From: Tenebrio molitor
Taxonomy: Eukaryota; Arthropoda; Insecta; Coleoptera; Tenebrionidae
Direction: 5' to 3'
Assembly (NCBI RefSeq): GCF_963966145.1
Contig: NC_091047.1
Location: forward strand, 23,126,001 to 23,190,000
Length of the DNA: 64,000 nt
Both the position numbers and the translations under genes were made by a program. Below the pieces are notes generated by a model, which was not told the DNA's origin, ran no database searches, and worked only from the letters and a program-made list of their open reading frames with translations. Below are positions 9,997 through 22,800 of this stretch, piece after piece; position 1 is the first letter of the stretch, and each line of letters starts with the position of its first letter.

Positions 9997-12900
9997 GGTA
10001 TGTTAACATTAAGAGACTTAGGCTAGGCAACTTTGTTAACAAGTAGGAGTAGTACGGGTGGTATGTGTCTGCGGCAAAGGGTGAACTACTCCTACCTTTT
10101 ATCCCTTTGTAGAAGGGAGAACAGCGGCTGGCCGATGCGAGACCGGACTGCAGTTTCCATAAGTTCCATAGATTATAATATAATATCAATATACTGTTGG
10201 GCTTGGGCCTCTCCCCAGCGTTCAATCCGACCAGTTCGATTTGTTATCTACCTTCATTGTGAAATACACATATTCAATTACTTGAGTATTTGTTTGCTGA
10301 CGACCCCCTTTGAGTTTCTCCAGACCCGCCTGACACGAGTCCAAAGAGAAACGAGCCCAATAAATAGCTAATTAAAACATGTAAACGTAATTGCAGTTAA
10401 CTCTCAAACATAAGAATGTCCCTGGCCTTGCCCTGGGGACAAAGATTAAAGCTGCGTGATGCAAGATGCAAACCATATCATAAAGCAAACCAAAAAGTAC
10501 AAAAAGGTAATTCTACCAACCTTAGTTTTTGAGTAAATCTAATTTTAAACTAGTAATATTTTTTTCTAAGATCTATTTTTAAACAATTTTCGAAATTTCC
10601 TTCTGAATAAGGAGACAACTTTTTCTGTAATATGTTATTAGTGACTTCGAAAATTTTCTCTTTCAACTCAATTACATAATAAACATTTTACCCACATGGC
10701 GCAAACTTTTTGGTAAGTACTGTGTTTCTAAATAAATTCATTTTAAAGATGAAAGTGCAATATCCAGATTTTCTCGCAAATCGGATATCATTTAATATCT
10801 ACCTACTTGGACAAAACTTTCATAGCAACAACAGGCCTGACACATGGTTAATAACAACATTAAACGTTTTAAAGATACTTAATTCTATTCATTATCAAAT
10901 CATATATCTCAGAAATTAAAAATAGGACCGTCAGTTTCGCAACAGGGAGCTTCAAGTGCGCGAATTTGAACTGCTTATTCGCGTGTCCCGCCGAACTTTC
11001 TTATCCCATTTTCGTGAAAAATATTAGTCCTACCAGAGGTCCTCCCAAAATTTTGTACACGACCAAATCCGTTCAGAATTTAATAATCTACAAAAAACAT
11101 TTGGGTCACCTTCACCTATAACACGTTTTTTTTTACTTCCCCATCTTCCTAGGGGTCGTGGCAGCTTCAATTAAACTCAGAAAATCTCGAATATTCACAT
11201 GTACCTATATCTTAATCTGGCAACTGGTGAAGATAAATTCGTTCGGAATATTTTCTATAAAACTGGAAATTTTACGCACTATTAAAGAAAGATAATCATT
11301 CGAAGAACTCTTACAGCACGGTTTCATTTAGGAACAAGTAAAAAATACGTTCCATTGAAGATTAGAGTGGAGAAGTAGGTAGGTACCAATACCCACTTTA
11401 CTTTGCCAACATTATTAATGTTAGTCTTTGTTTTTGCCCCTTGAATACAAACAAACAAACAAAGCGATTAACATCTGTCGCGTTGTTTCTAAATAAGAAT
11501 TTAAGAATTTGTGAAATTTAATTTTTTAATTTTGACGGATACTGTGGTGTCGGGGCAGACCGCAGACGTGACCTTGGGTGGAATCCTTCAACTTTAACGG
11601 TTTTAAATTTAAAATTTTTTTTTCATTGAAAAAGTGGCAAAGTAGAAAAAATACTGTATGACATCTCGTTTATAAGGCATTTTATCGCACTTACTCCTTT
11701 AGGGCACTCCTCGCTACGCTCGTCGTGCATGCGATAAAATGCTTCTTATAAGACTCGTATCATAATATACTATTTTGAATTTCAACTACCAATGTGTTAC
11801 CTAAATCCAGAATTTTTAAATTTTTAAAAAGAGATTGCGGTACTGTTCCCGTTGCTGAAATTATAAGTGGTAAAATCGAAATTTTTTCTAAACACCAAAG
11901 ATTTCTCATGGCAACGGAGAGCTCTAAATGTTTATTAATTTTTGTGTTATAGGTATGTCTGTGTTATTATTTATTACAACTATCATTATACAACTACGAG
12001 TATATTAATCCATGACAAACTAGAATTACAGAACATGGGAATTTGGTTACTCATGTATGAAAAAGAATTTCCCATACCTGCGTCCTATATTATTCTAATA
12101 AAGTGTAAATGGGTTTATTTAAAACTGAGACCTAATTTCTAAAGTTCAGTTATTTATCGTAGAGTTCAATCTTTTGAGTTTCGAAGCGTGCAAAAACGCA
12201 TTAAAGCGACACAGATTGTAACTGATTAGTGCAAAATTCCACTGTGTAGGCAAATATCCGGAGATTGAGATTGACCCACCTACTCGTTGTAGCCTCAAGA
12301 AACTGTTGTAGTTTCAATATTTTCCGTCTTTAAGAACAAAGAGAATAAAGAGATAGGTATATACCAGAGCAAAATTGTTTGAGAAGATTCTGTTTCGCAG
12401 TAAATAACGGCGATGGACAAAGAAATGTACTCACCTAAAAAATATGCACTTGAAAATTTCTTGATTGTTGTTTTATATGAAAGACTACAGTAATCAGTGA
12501 TCAAGTGGCAATATTGTATTTTACGATGATTTGGCTACTTAACAAAAGTGGGGAACATGCGCAATATACGTATACATTATTATTTTGAGAGTTTTTAATA
12601 ATTTTCAAGTCAAACCAAGACATTCTCTGAGTTATTGGAGTTCATTTACCTAAATGTTTCTACGTACAAGTACAAGTACCGTGGTTTCGTGTACAAATTA
12701 TTCATTCTTCATCAAAAGCGTAGGCTTCACATAGTTAAGTAATTATTGCACGGGCAATAAACATTTACAGTTGGAACATTGTGTGGTGCATTGTAAAAAT
12801 ACCGGTTAATTAATAAAAACAGTTAAAGGTAAATAAATAGAAAAGTAGGCACCTTAGCCACGTCCACGCCATTTACTTTTAAACTATTTAAATTTGAAAA

Positions 12901-13080
12901 TAACCGTAAACGCCACATTACTTTTAGCGCCATCCAAAATTGCTAGACATTTAAACACAGTTGATCCGCCTTTCGTCCTGCAAATAGTTTCACAATTGTA
13001 AATAGGAAAATTTTTTAATTTCGAAACGGAAGGACGAGATGTAGTGAAGAAACGAACAAATTGAAATTCCCCATCCCGCA
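9997..13080. other. Intergenic, AT-rich
   Basis: Apart from the palindromic repeat at 11640-11765 I see no gene, RNA or complete element here. Short open frames are not supported by any protein resemblance. Confidence 0.55.
11640..11765. repeat. Imperfect palindrome with CG-rich centre, copy b
   Basis: Arms TTTATAAGGCATTTTATCGC and GCGATAAAATGCTTCTTATAA flank a centre with CACTCCTCGCTACGCTCGTC. It is similar in arms and left flank to the repeat at 6735-6895. Confidence 0.55.
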
Positions 13081-13124
13081 TCCCGCCTCGGTCGGTAATT
13101 TGGCGCGTTTTGCCGGACGGTCGG

Positions 13125-13147
13125 CGGCCATTTTACGTGATCACGTG
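13125..13147 (+). promoter_or_regulatory. Candidate lig promoter: YY1/Pho-like and E-box motifs
   Basis: GCGGCCATTTT contains the GCCAT core bound by YY1/Pleiohomeotic. It is followed by CACGTG at 13142-13147, an E-box. The surrounding stretch is GC-richer than its neighbours and lies about 730 bp upstream of the lig start codon, with a possible 5' splice site ACAG|GTATGG near 13186. Placement of the transcription start is an inference. Confidence 0.4.
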
Positions 13148-13843
13148 ACCATCTACTAGTGCGTTGTGGTTTTACTGAATTATACAGGTATGGTTAATGT
13201 TCCCGTTTTCCCTTGATTTAAGTTTGTTAGTGAGTGCTTGCAAAGGTATTGTGCTTTGTAACGTGATTTAAATGCGGATCTCGACGAGAAAGCAACTTTT
13301 TACTCACCAAATTCGCGTGAATTTCCTTATACTGTTTAGTTGTCACGAACTGCTATCTTTACAAGCTCTGAAATGGCGTCCCTCCACATGGTATAAAAGC
13401 AGTTATCGGCGCTTCAGGGCCCCATGGATGCAAAACTCGTGCTCGGGAAAACCCCATCGACGCATAATTCTACTCGGATTTGCTTTATGTCACGCGTAAT
13501 ATCGGTGCAACGTGAAGATTCTTTTGTACGATATCAAACAGTGTTGCCATTGTAATAACATTGGCCAGCCGGAAAATCAAGTTATTTCGCAAGAAATGTT
13601 TTGTGGAAATATTATTTGTTCTTATTTTCGTCGGACTTGAGATCGTGGACGCGCTCTGGATGCTCACCTACTTCTGGTGACATTGTTGTTATTGTTTTGG
13701 CAGCGAAGGCCGTTTATGGGGCTCGCGGAAAATTTCGGTCCCCGGTTTTCGCACCGAGTGCGTTAATTCCTCACGATTCATCTGTTTCGAGAAGAATCGT
13801 CGTTCGCCGCAGTTTTTGATATCATTTCTTGTTGCAGATAGTT

Positions 13844-13865
13844 TGTAAATAGTACACTGTACATA
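13844..13865 (+). promoter_or_regulatory. Two Pumilio-type TGTANATA motifs in lig 5' UTR
   Basis: TGTAAATA at 13844-13851 and TGTACATA at 13858-13865 both match the Pumilio recognition consensus. They lie between a good acceptor (TTGTTGCAG ending 13837) and the ATG at 13877, so they are probably in mature mRNA. A third match, TGTAAATA, is in the 3' UTR at 33541-33548. Function is inferred from the motif only. Confidence 0.35.
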
Positions 13866-13876
13866 CTGTACAAATC

Positions 13877-16800
13877 ATGAGTTCGAGCAATCGAACCACC
13901 TCCAAAGGTGGGAAAGGGTCAAAGACCGACAATAAAACACATAAATCAGAAAAATCCGACACAGGTGAGTTAGTCGCAACAATCACGAAAAACGCAGATT
14001 TTATCCGTTTTGTCATAGGTAAAGGTTCCGACAAACAGCAAGCAAACAGAGATAGTACACACTCCAAATCTGAAGACCCTTCGATCAAAGAGAAAGTCAG
14101 ACAGCTTATAGAAATGTCCCAACGATCCGAAGAGGAGGTCTGTCTTGCTCTCCACGAGTGTGATGGCGACGTAAACACGGCGATGAATATGCTCTTGGAG
14201 GACATAGGCCATGTGAGTAAAATAGATTTGATTTTTTTTTTTTTTTGTCATTGGAAAGGCGATTTTGAGTTTGGAAAGGCAAAACAATGAAATGGAACTT
14301 GGTTTTTCATTGTTTCTTTTTTATTAATTTGGGTTGTAAATGTGATGGTTGATTTTTATTATTTCTTGCTTTAACTTGTTGACATGTTGATAAGATGACA
14401 CTACGAGATAGACCCATCTGATTAGTATTTCTCTATTACTTTTTGACATTTGCCAAGTAGTTAGGTTATGTGGCCATAATTGTTTGCTCATAGATATAAT
14501 GAGTCATAGCACACTTTAATTCAATTTTTTTAATCATTTCATTTCATTCGTAAAAATTAATGATAAATAATTGTTATCGGTTTTGTATTTAGTTTAAAAA
14601 AGAATGTACGTCACAAGTGAATTTCTTAGCATTTCAAAGTTATCACAAATTTTGCGATATTTTGCAGACACGTGTGCAGAAATTTTCCTCGATGTGACGT
14701 TTGATGTGAGGTTATGTAAATTATGACAGTTGGAGGGATTTTTGTCGGATGAAATGTGTCGCTTGAGATACATACATATTTTAAAACTGGATTTTTTTGC
14801 GTCGAAAATGTCAAAAAACTTGCATTCATGTGACGTTTTTCGCCTTCAGGGCGAATGGGAAACTAGGGTCAAAAAGAAAAAGAGCCGACAGGCGTCGGCA
14901 AGCAAACAGGACAAGGCAGAGGAGAACGCCGGCGGCGAAGAGTGGAGCGAGATCCAGCCCAGCGGCGGCGTCGGAACCGGAAATGGCAATGACAAGGACA
15001 AACCGCGCAACAAGAACGGCCCTCCTCGTTTGCACGGTCGACACAACGACAGTCGGGGTTGGCGCGGTCGAGAGAAACAGGAGAACGAACGCAACCTGGA
15101 AGAGGGCGGCGGCCGTTCCGATTTCCACCGAGACCGCAGAGGCAGGCCAGGCGGGTCGACCCGAGGTCCCGGCGGCGGTCGCGGCAGGGGAGGCGGACGA
15201 GCCGGGGGCAGGTACCCACCTCGGGGGAGCCGGAGTAACGCGTACAACAAGCCCATCGACACTTGGGATAATTCCAACACGTGGGACAACAGCACGGTGG
15301 CCGCCACGAACCATACAGGTAACATTGTGGTCAGGTGTCTGGTTAAATGATCTGAGGAAATCATCGTTATTATTAGATGCGGAATTTGTTACAAAAAACA
15401 CGGCGAAATGGGTTTGAAAGCAAAAAAGTTGACCCGCGTTATGTCACCAGGTAAATTATGCTGCCGTTAAATTGCTCCTTTTTGCGGTGGATTGCTGAGT
15501 TTTTACAAGAGTGCTCTAAATCATGAAAACATTTTTGTTCATGATCATTCATACGACGCTTTACTATTATCAGAAAGGAGTGGGACACGCGTATTTTTAT
15601 GAAATATTGCTTTAACTAAATTACCAGAAAACTTTAGTACTTTTTAATTGCAGAATGACAGGCATGATAATTTAACTGATTTCACATTGTATTTTTGGCC
15701 GGTAATTTTCTTAAATTTAAAATTTTGATAATAGCGCTAGCGTATCAAAATTTAAATAGTTAGATATACTTGTTTACTGTGGTCATTGTGAATAATACTA
15801 CAATTGTTTTGCTGCTCGTGGAAAAATATCGAAGTTGAACATGCATTACCGAACTTCAGTCGACTACATATTTTGTTTACACAAGTGACATCAAATCAAT
15901 CAGAGAAATGTTTTGAACCACACAGCGCACATACATATTTGGTCAAAATTACTAAAACTTGATTGGTAAATAATTTCATAATTTACATTTATTAATTAGG
16001 AGTCAAGTAGACAGATAGTTATTGTAATTGCAGTCATTCATTTACTAGCTGAAAAGAAAAAACAATCGATAGAATACTACAAAAACGGTGGTTGTGGTTT
16101 TAAAATTTCTCCAGAAGAATAATGTTTTTCTTTTGTTGGTGTAGCTGTCATCATGAGATAAGCGTTGAGTGTCCATTTGTGTCAGTTGTCACGTAAAAAC
16201 ACGATTTGATTCCACAAATGAGCGTTCGATAGGACAATCATCACGTTATTGTTTGACAAACAGTTTTTGGAAAAATAGGATATCTACAGCAGAATAAATG
16301 TTGTCGAGAAAGTTTTCCAAGTATTTATTCGAAAAATTCTAGTATTTCAGTAATGGTAGATTACTATAAAGTGTGCAACATGTTTTGTGTGTTTTATCAT
16401 GCGAAATACAAACAGATCGATTTTGCGAGTTACGTATGTGCCAGTTAATTATGAAGTTGAAAAAGTTAGGCACGGTAAATGCGTTAATTAAATTCAAATT
16501 CAGTTCACTTATTCGGAGCGTATATCGAGAGAAGTCGATATTTTTCAATTTTGGAATGGTATTCGTATTTAATAAAGTGATTTTATTCGAACCGGATGCA
16601 TTAATTAATAATCGTGTACGCGTTCTTAACAAGCCTTCATTACTGGAAAATACCGCAAGGTTTTTAGGAATTCATTTATCACTCGGATGGTTTCCGAGGA
16701 TTATTCAGATGATTTACGTGATCACATCGCGGAAGGTTTGTTGTGCGTAGAATTTTGGTAATTTCGTTGGAGAAATGCCAGGTCTTTTGGTTTTTTCTGC

Positions 16801-19800
16801 CATTTGGATAGATAAACAGTACTGTAATTGTTTGTTCGCGTTTTTCGTTTCATGTGGCAACAGAAGTACTCGTTCTCCAAAATGTGGTGCAAGAAATCAC
16901 ATGTAGACTTTGTCGTTTTCAGAAAATTGGGACGATTTTCCAGGTCCCGAAGAGTGGACGACCGAAGAGTACACGGGCAGCCTTGCTGACACGAAAGTGT
17001 TCACGCCGAGCATCGCGCCCAGCATGGACGTGGTGATGAACGAACCTGCGGTCGGCATATCGATCGACAACGCCGTGATCAATGCTGGCCAACAGCTGGG
17101 GCAGGGTCTCCAGATGTCCTCGCAGGCCCCTCAGTTGCCTTCACAGAGTCCCGTCCAAATCGGAGGAACTCTGAACGCCGCACAGACTCAGTACCTTAAC
17201 CAACTTACACAGCAGAATAGTGATAACATCAAGCAGTACGGCACCGCTCAGACTTATCACGCTCAAAATTCGACCCAAGTTTATAACACGGGTAATACGC
17301 CCGGTTCTCAGGCTTACTCTAATAACCAGCAGTACGGTAATTCCCCGAACGCATATGTCAACAGTTCTTATCCGGCAGCGAACAATAACTATCCGAATAC
17401 GGCCGAACCGCAACCCGCCCAACAGCCAGTACGGACTAAAACCCAGAGGGCCAGAGTGCCACCACCGTCCAAGGTTTGTATTTTTCGTTCTTCATTCGTG
17501 CTGGTACCGTCGACTCAACAGATGTAAGCCGAAAGATAGTAGGTACCGCCCGTACCGCCATATTAGACTAGGTTCCGCGTTTGTTGTTTTAGAGTTTAGA
17601 GTTGGGCATCGGTAAGTGACGATTTATCCCGTCGTGAATTATACAACGATATTTTCTAGACCATCTTATTTTTGAATTTAAAGTTTCGACAGGAAGAGGT
17701 TTAAATTTCGTCGAACTAGTCCATACCATATTTTTTCAGTATGAAATGGGAGTACCATTATTAATTGCGTTAAATTCAACGTTACATTTGCTAATTTATT
17801 TATTACAAATCAGTAACAAATTTATAATTACAAATTTATTTTAATAGTACTGTAAGTAGGGGTGGCATGTACATGTGGTGTTTGTTTGGATAATTTAAAT
17901 GAATTGCCAATTTTAACGTGAACGAGTAATAAATAAAAATAAAATGACAAAAAAAATATGCTAAAGAAAAACTGTTCCTTGATATTTAAGTATCTGACGT
18001 CAGACTGTAATGATATCATTAATTTTCATTTTGTAGAGACGAAATGTATTGACGTTTTAAAACCGGTAAAACACAAAAACGTCGGATATTATCATTTCAT
18101 ATGTATTGTTTTTTTTTTTTTGTGATTTCACTGAGAATTTAGTTGATTTTAATTTACCGCCGGCTTATTGCTTTATCTCTGTCCTCAACAGAATGGGTTG
18201 GGTTGTTTATTTTATTTATTTCCAATTATTTCATTGTTGGAAGTCGTTTTATTTTTTGTCTTTTTTTTTTAAATCTGATCTAAAAACCATTTATTGATCA
18301 TTTCATAGACGGCTAGTACGTGATGCTACACTAACTTGACAATAATTAACGAATATTTTTCGTGCACGTGCAACATCTAAAAGGTCTATAACTAAAACAT
18401 CGATGGTCGATTTGTCAGATTTTTGTTATTTATTTATTTTTTACTTTGCAGTCTTCACACCATTTTCGCATCACTTGATTATTTTTTCATGGTAAATATC
18501 GCTTGTAGATTCCTGCTAGCGCAGTGGAAATGCCTGGAGATCTGAACAGCAGTATTGGCTACCTGGACGTCCAGTTCGGTGCGATGGATTTCATGTCCGA
18601 TACCAACTCGTTCGACAACGTGAACGACGGTAAATACGGTCCAACTAATCCAACAGGTTTGGATAACGCGGCCGTAACGTCAGCAGGCACCATGGATCTC
18701 AACACAGTGAATCAAAACGCCACTCTTGATGCATATTCACCAAAAACTACCCAGAGCAGTATTAGCTCGGCGTTATCGCAGAGCGTAAGTCAATCAGATT
18801 TTTCGGGAGCGGGACGAATTATTTGTAAATCTTGTCCGTTTCGTGCAGCTTACCAATTCGGATAGCATTCCACAAACGAGCGAACATTTAACAAATGCCT
18901 ACAACAGCGCCCCCAGAAGTTCGACGACAGGCAGCGCGGCAACGCCATCCGCGACGCCGTCGGGACTGGAACTCGCGAAGCAGGGAGACAACCACTCGTA
19001 CTCGCAACAGTCGACGTATAATTCCTACCAGCAAAAAGGAAACACGTACAATACTTCGACGTATAGTGGAACGCAGGTACGGTCCTTCTTGTTTCTCAAT
19101 TGACGCCAATGAAGGTACAAATATGCGTGTTCCAAGTTTTAACTTGATCTGCAACACGGATTACGTGAAATTATTTTTTCTATCATTAAACGCAATGTTG
19201 TAGTGTTCATATAAAAACATTCAGACCTAGAGACTGGGATCGTTTTATGGTCTGGATGCTATTTTCTAAGTGGCGCTTCATTAATTTTTAAATTGCGTTA
19301 AAAGTTGGAACGCGCGTTGCAAAACATGAAACGGATGACATTTCGACCGTTATTGAAATTTCAACGAATTTTGTTTGTCTTCGGAATTTGAGAAAATTTT
19401 GTGTCGAGATTTGCATCGCAAAAGAATAAATTTGTGTCCCGATTCAATCAGCGGTGGTGAAAATACCGCCTCCTGTTTCATGTTCTGTAGCTTTCAGTGC
19501 GAATTTGTTAATTTATTTTTCGGTTAAAATGATGAAACGATGACGAGACTGAAGGGTTTCTCAAGCGGCTTGGAATTTACATTCGATAAGTTTTTTACCG
19601 TTTGTTTATGTCCCTGCTGCGGAGTCTCCCGACAAGAGTGAGTTAGGCAGCCTGATTACCGTTCAGTCAAAATCAAAATATATATTTTTTACCGTTCGCA
19701 TAGCTTAAATATTTGAAATTTTTCAGACATCAAACTCGTACGTTTCCAATCAGGCAAATAGCAATTACGCCAACAATCAAGGGACGCCATACAACACCCC

Positions 19801-22800
19801 TTATCAAAACGCTTATTCTTCGACGGCGTCCTATCAGTCCAACACAAATGCTGGTGCTTTTCCGTCGATCAGTCAGGCTAATTCATATCCTTCGAATAAT
19901 CAGTCTTATCAACAAAATTCCAGTCAATCAGTTTACGGTGCTAACGCAGGTAAGTCTGTGTTTTGGCTCGAATGTTTTAACAAAATTAAATTTTTGCTAA
20001 CAGTGTGTAACTGCAACTTGGTGTGACAGAACGTATCTTTTTTTTTTTTTCATATCAGCAGCCACGTCTCTAATTGTACATTTTGTGTTCTCCTTTCAAG
20101 GTTTGAACAACAGTTCAAATTTGGGCAACACAACGACGAGCCAGTACAACAGCTACAGTTCGGCGAGTAACCACAAACTCGGAAAAGACAGCGGTTACGA
20201 CAACACTTCCAACACCGTCAGTAACACGCAGACGACGACGTCGAGCAATGTGACTTCAACGACCGCTCTTTCCTTGTCACAGTCGACGGTGTCGGTTACG
20301 AAGTCGACGACAACGTTAGGTACGTTGGTGGTGGAGTTTTTTCGGTGGGGTTTTTTTGACGGGCGCGTGTTGACTTTCAGCTGCCAAGAATTCCAGTAGT
20401 GTTGTTTCAAACATACCCCCAGGCGTGGCACCGGTAATGAGTACGCCTTACATCATGGGACAAGTTCCGTATTTCCAACCGCCCGTCTATTCGTACGAAG
20501 AAGTGCAAATGTTGCAGCAAAGGCTACCACATATGGTGTGTATAATGGGCTTAGTAATTAATCAACCGGCAGCATGCGTTTGCACTATGTGTGGGAATAG
20601 CGGCTTCACTCCAATGTGGAAATGCACAACAGATCGAAATTCGTAAAGAGGGTTTATTAGGTTTGGTCGTTGAGTAACCTTGAACGGCGATGACGAAAAA
20701 GAACGAAATGTATCGAGTTGGTCCAAACTGGGGGAAAAATTTGCGTTGATTTTATAATTTCTTTTTATTTGAGAAAAACTTATTTCTCACGCGGATGATT
20801 TTAATTGTGTTGGTGTTTAATGAGCGTCGATATGGACTTATCAGAACTCGAGTGATATGTTATTTTTGAAGCTGATCATTTTTTACACAAAATCCATGCG
20901 TGTGACGTGAGTATTACTGAAAAAAAGTAGTCTTCTGGAATTTGTGTCCGGGGCATACGTCATGATGTATTTGTTAACATTATAAACATGAGTTATTTTT
21001 AAATTTTTGCTGTTTGGTTAAATTGTGCTTCAGTTTTTGCCATGCTTTTATTATTTTACTTTTGTACTAGTGATAATAATAAATTTTGTGATTTCAAGGC
21101 CAGTTACTAAAGCTAAAGAAATACAGTTGGATTAAGAAACAGTGAGTATCAGTTGGTGGCGAAAAATGAAAACCGACTCTCAACTTGATTCGTACAGGTT
21201 GTAATTGTCGCTCGGTTGAAACTCTTAGATCTTGATGCTGACGGCATTTTGTCAGGATTAAATTAGATGTAACGCACAGGATTAGGTTCAGTCAAAATAT
21301 ATTTTAAAGTATGAATCAATCTACGAACTAGGTTTTTGTCGTTTGCAACCAGCCGATCTCAAGTTTCTTTATTACACTGGTATACTGTTTGGATGACGTG
21401 TGGTGGTATATGACAGAAATAATCGTTCCAGGAGAACGCTTGCTTACATTTGTGATTAATTTAGTGAGTTGCCATTATTTAATTTTGTAAAGTTATTCTA
21501 CTAAGGGCCGGTTTCACCAACGTGAGTTAAATTTAACTACAGATTAAAATATACGAAAACATTGTTATAACAATAGGTAACAAACGAAGCATTTTAACCT
21601 ACAGTTAACGTTAATTGGCATTGGTGAAATCGGCTCTAAAAGTGATTTATTTATGTAGAATATTTTTAAGGAAGATGGATAATTGATGAGGATATAACAA
21701 TTTTTACTGAAATTTAATTTTTTTATTTCTAATTTTGAGTACATTTTATCATTTTTTTTTTATGAATCAACATTTGGAAGTTACCGAACGTTGTCTTAAA
21801 GTGAAGTTATGTGTTAATAAAAATTTGGGGTTCAGGTTAATCAACACTGCAAAGTTTTTTGGCGATTTGGATATAATTTATTGGCACTAATGAAAATGTT
21901 AATTAGGTTTTAAAGAAACACGTGTATTTATTTGGGTTTTGTTGACATTTTGGGACACCAGTTTGTACATAATTGATGATGGTGGGGGTTTGATGTTGTA
22001 CAGTTTGATAACACCGTGCAAAGTAACAAAGTGTATTGTTTGACAGAAGAACACCGAAATTGCATTTCCTAATAAATCAGGCTTTCGTTGTCTTGTCTGT
22101 TGTGTCTTTTGTGAGGGTTTGATTGGCTTTGGCTTGCACCGTTGTTGTCGACGAGATTCGAGTAATCTAAACGAAATAAACAAATGCCGAAATCGTCGAC
22201 AACAACAGATCGATGTGCGTGTGTATAAACTTCTTCTCACTCATTGGCATCAAGATGACTCACCCGTTTTTTATGTACATAATTCGCTGAATACTTAACA
22301 AGTGGTCCAGCTAATTCTGTTGCTTTAGTCCCTGGAAGTGTATACGGCAGAGCTTGCTAATAATCATTTTTTTAACTGGGCAAGTCGTTTTGATAGAGTG
22401 ACAAGTTCGTTTATGTATTCAGACGACTCCCTACTATGACATGAGTTACCAGACTCCGACGACGTTGGCCGCCGTAAGGGACGGCACTTTGGGCAACGTA
22501 GGTTATTCGATCTCTGACGGAAGGTTTACGAGAGGTGATAACAACGCGTCTCCCGTACCGTCGACGCTGTCGCAGCAGACGAGCACGTTGACACAAGGAC
22601 ATCAGGCTCAACCTATACTGGCCGGCGCTGGACATCCCTATTTCTTCACCGCGCTGAACACTTTCCCCAACTACCAGTTCGGGACGATGTATACGGTGAG
22701 TTCGCCGAAATCTCTCTTTTTATTCGTTGTTTTCTAAATTTATTTTACAACCGATTTTTCACGTTACAATACGGAACTGCTGCCAGAAAGCGACACACAC

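Noticed and set aside
14797..15417. Long alternative frames (206, 191 and 172 codons) over the RGG exon
   Set aside because: They are shadows caused by the GC-rich, stop-poor RGG coding sequence. Only the frame with the UBA-KKKKS-RGG order fits the family.
16373..16750. 125-codon open frame in a lig intron
   Set aside because: No protein features. Another long frame overlaps it on the opposite strand, and it sits between well-supported lig exons.
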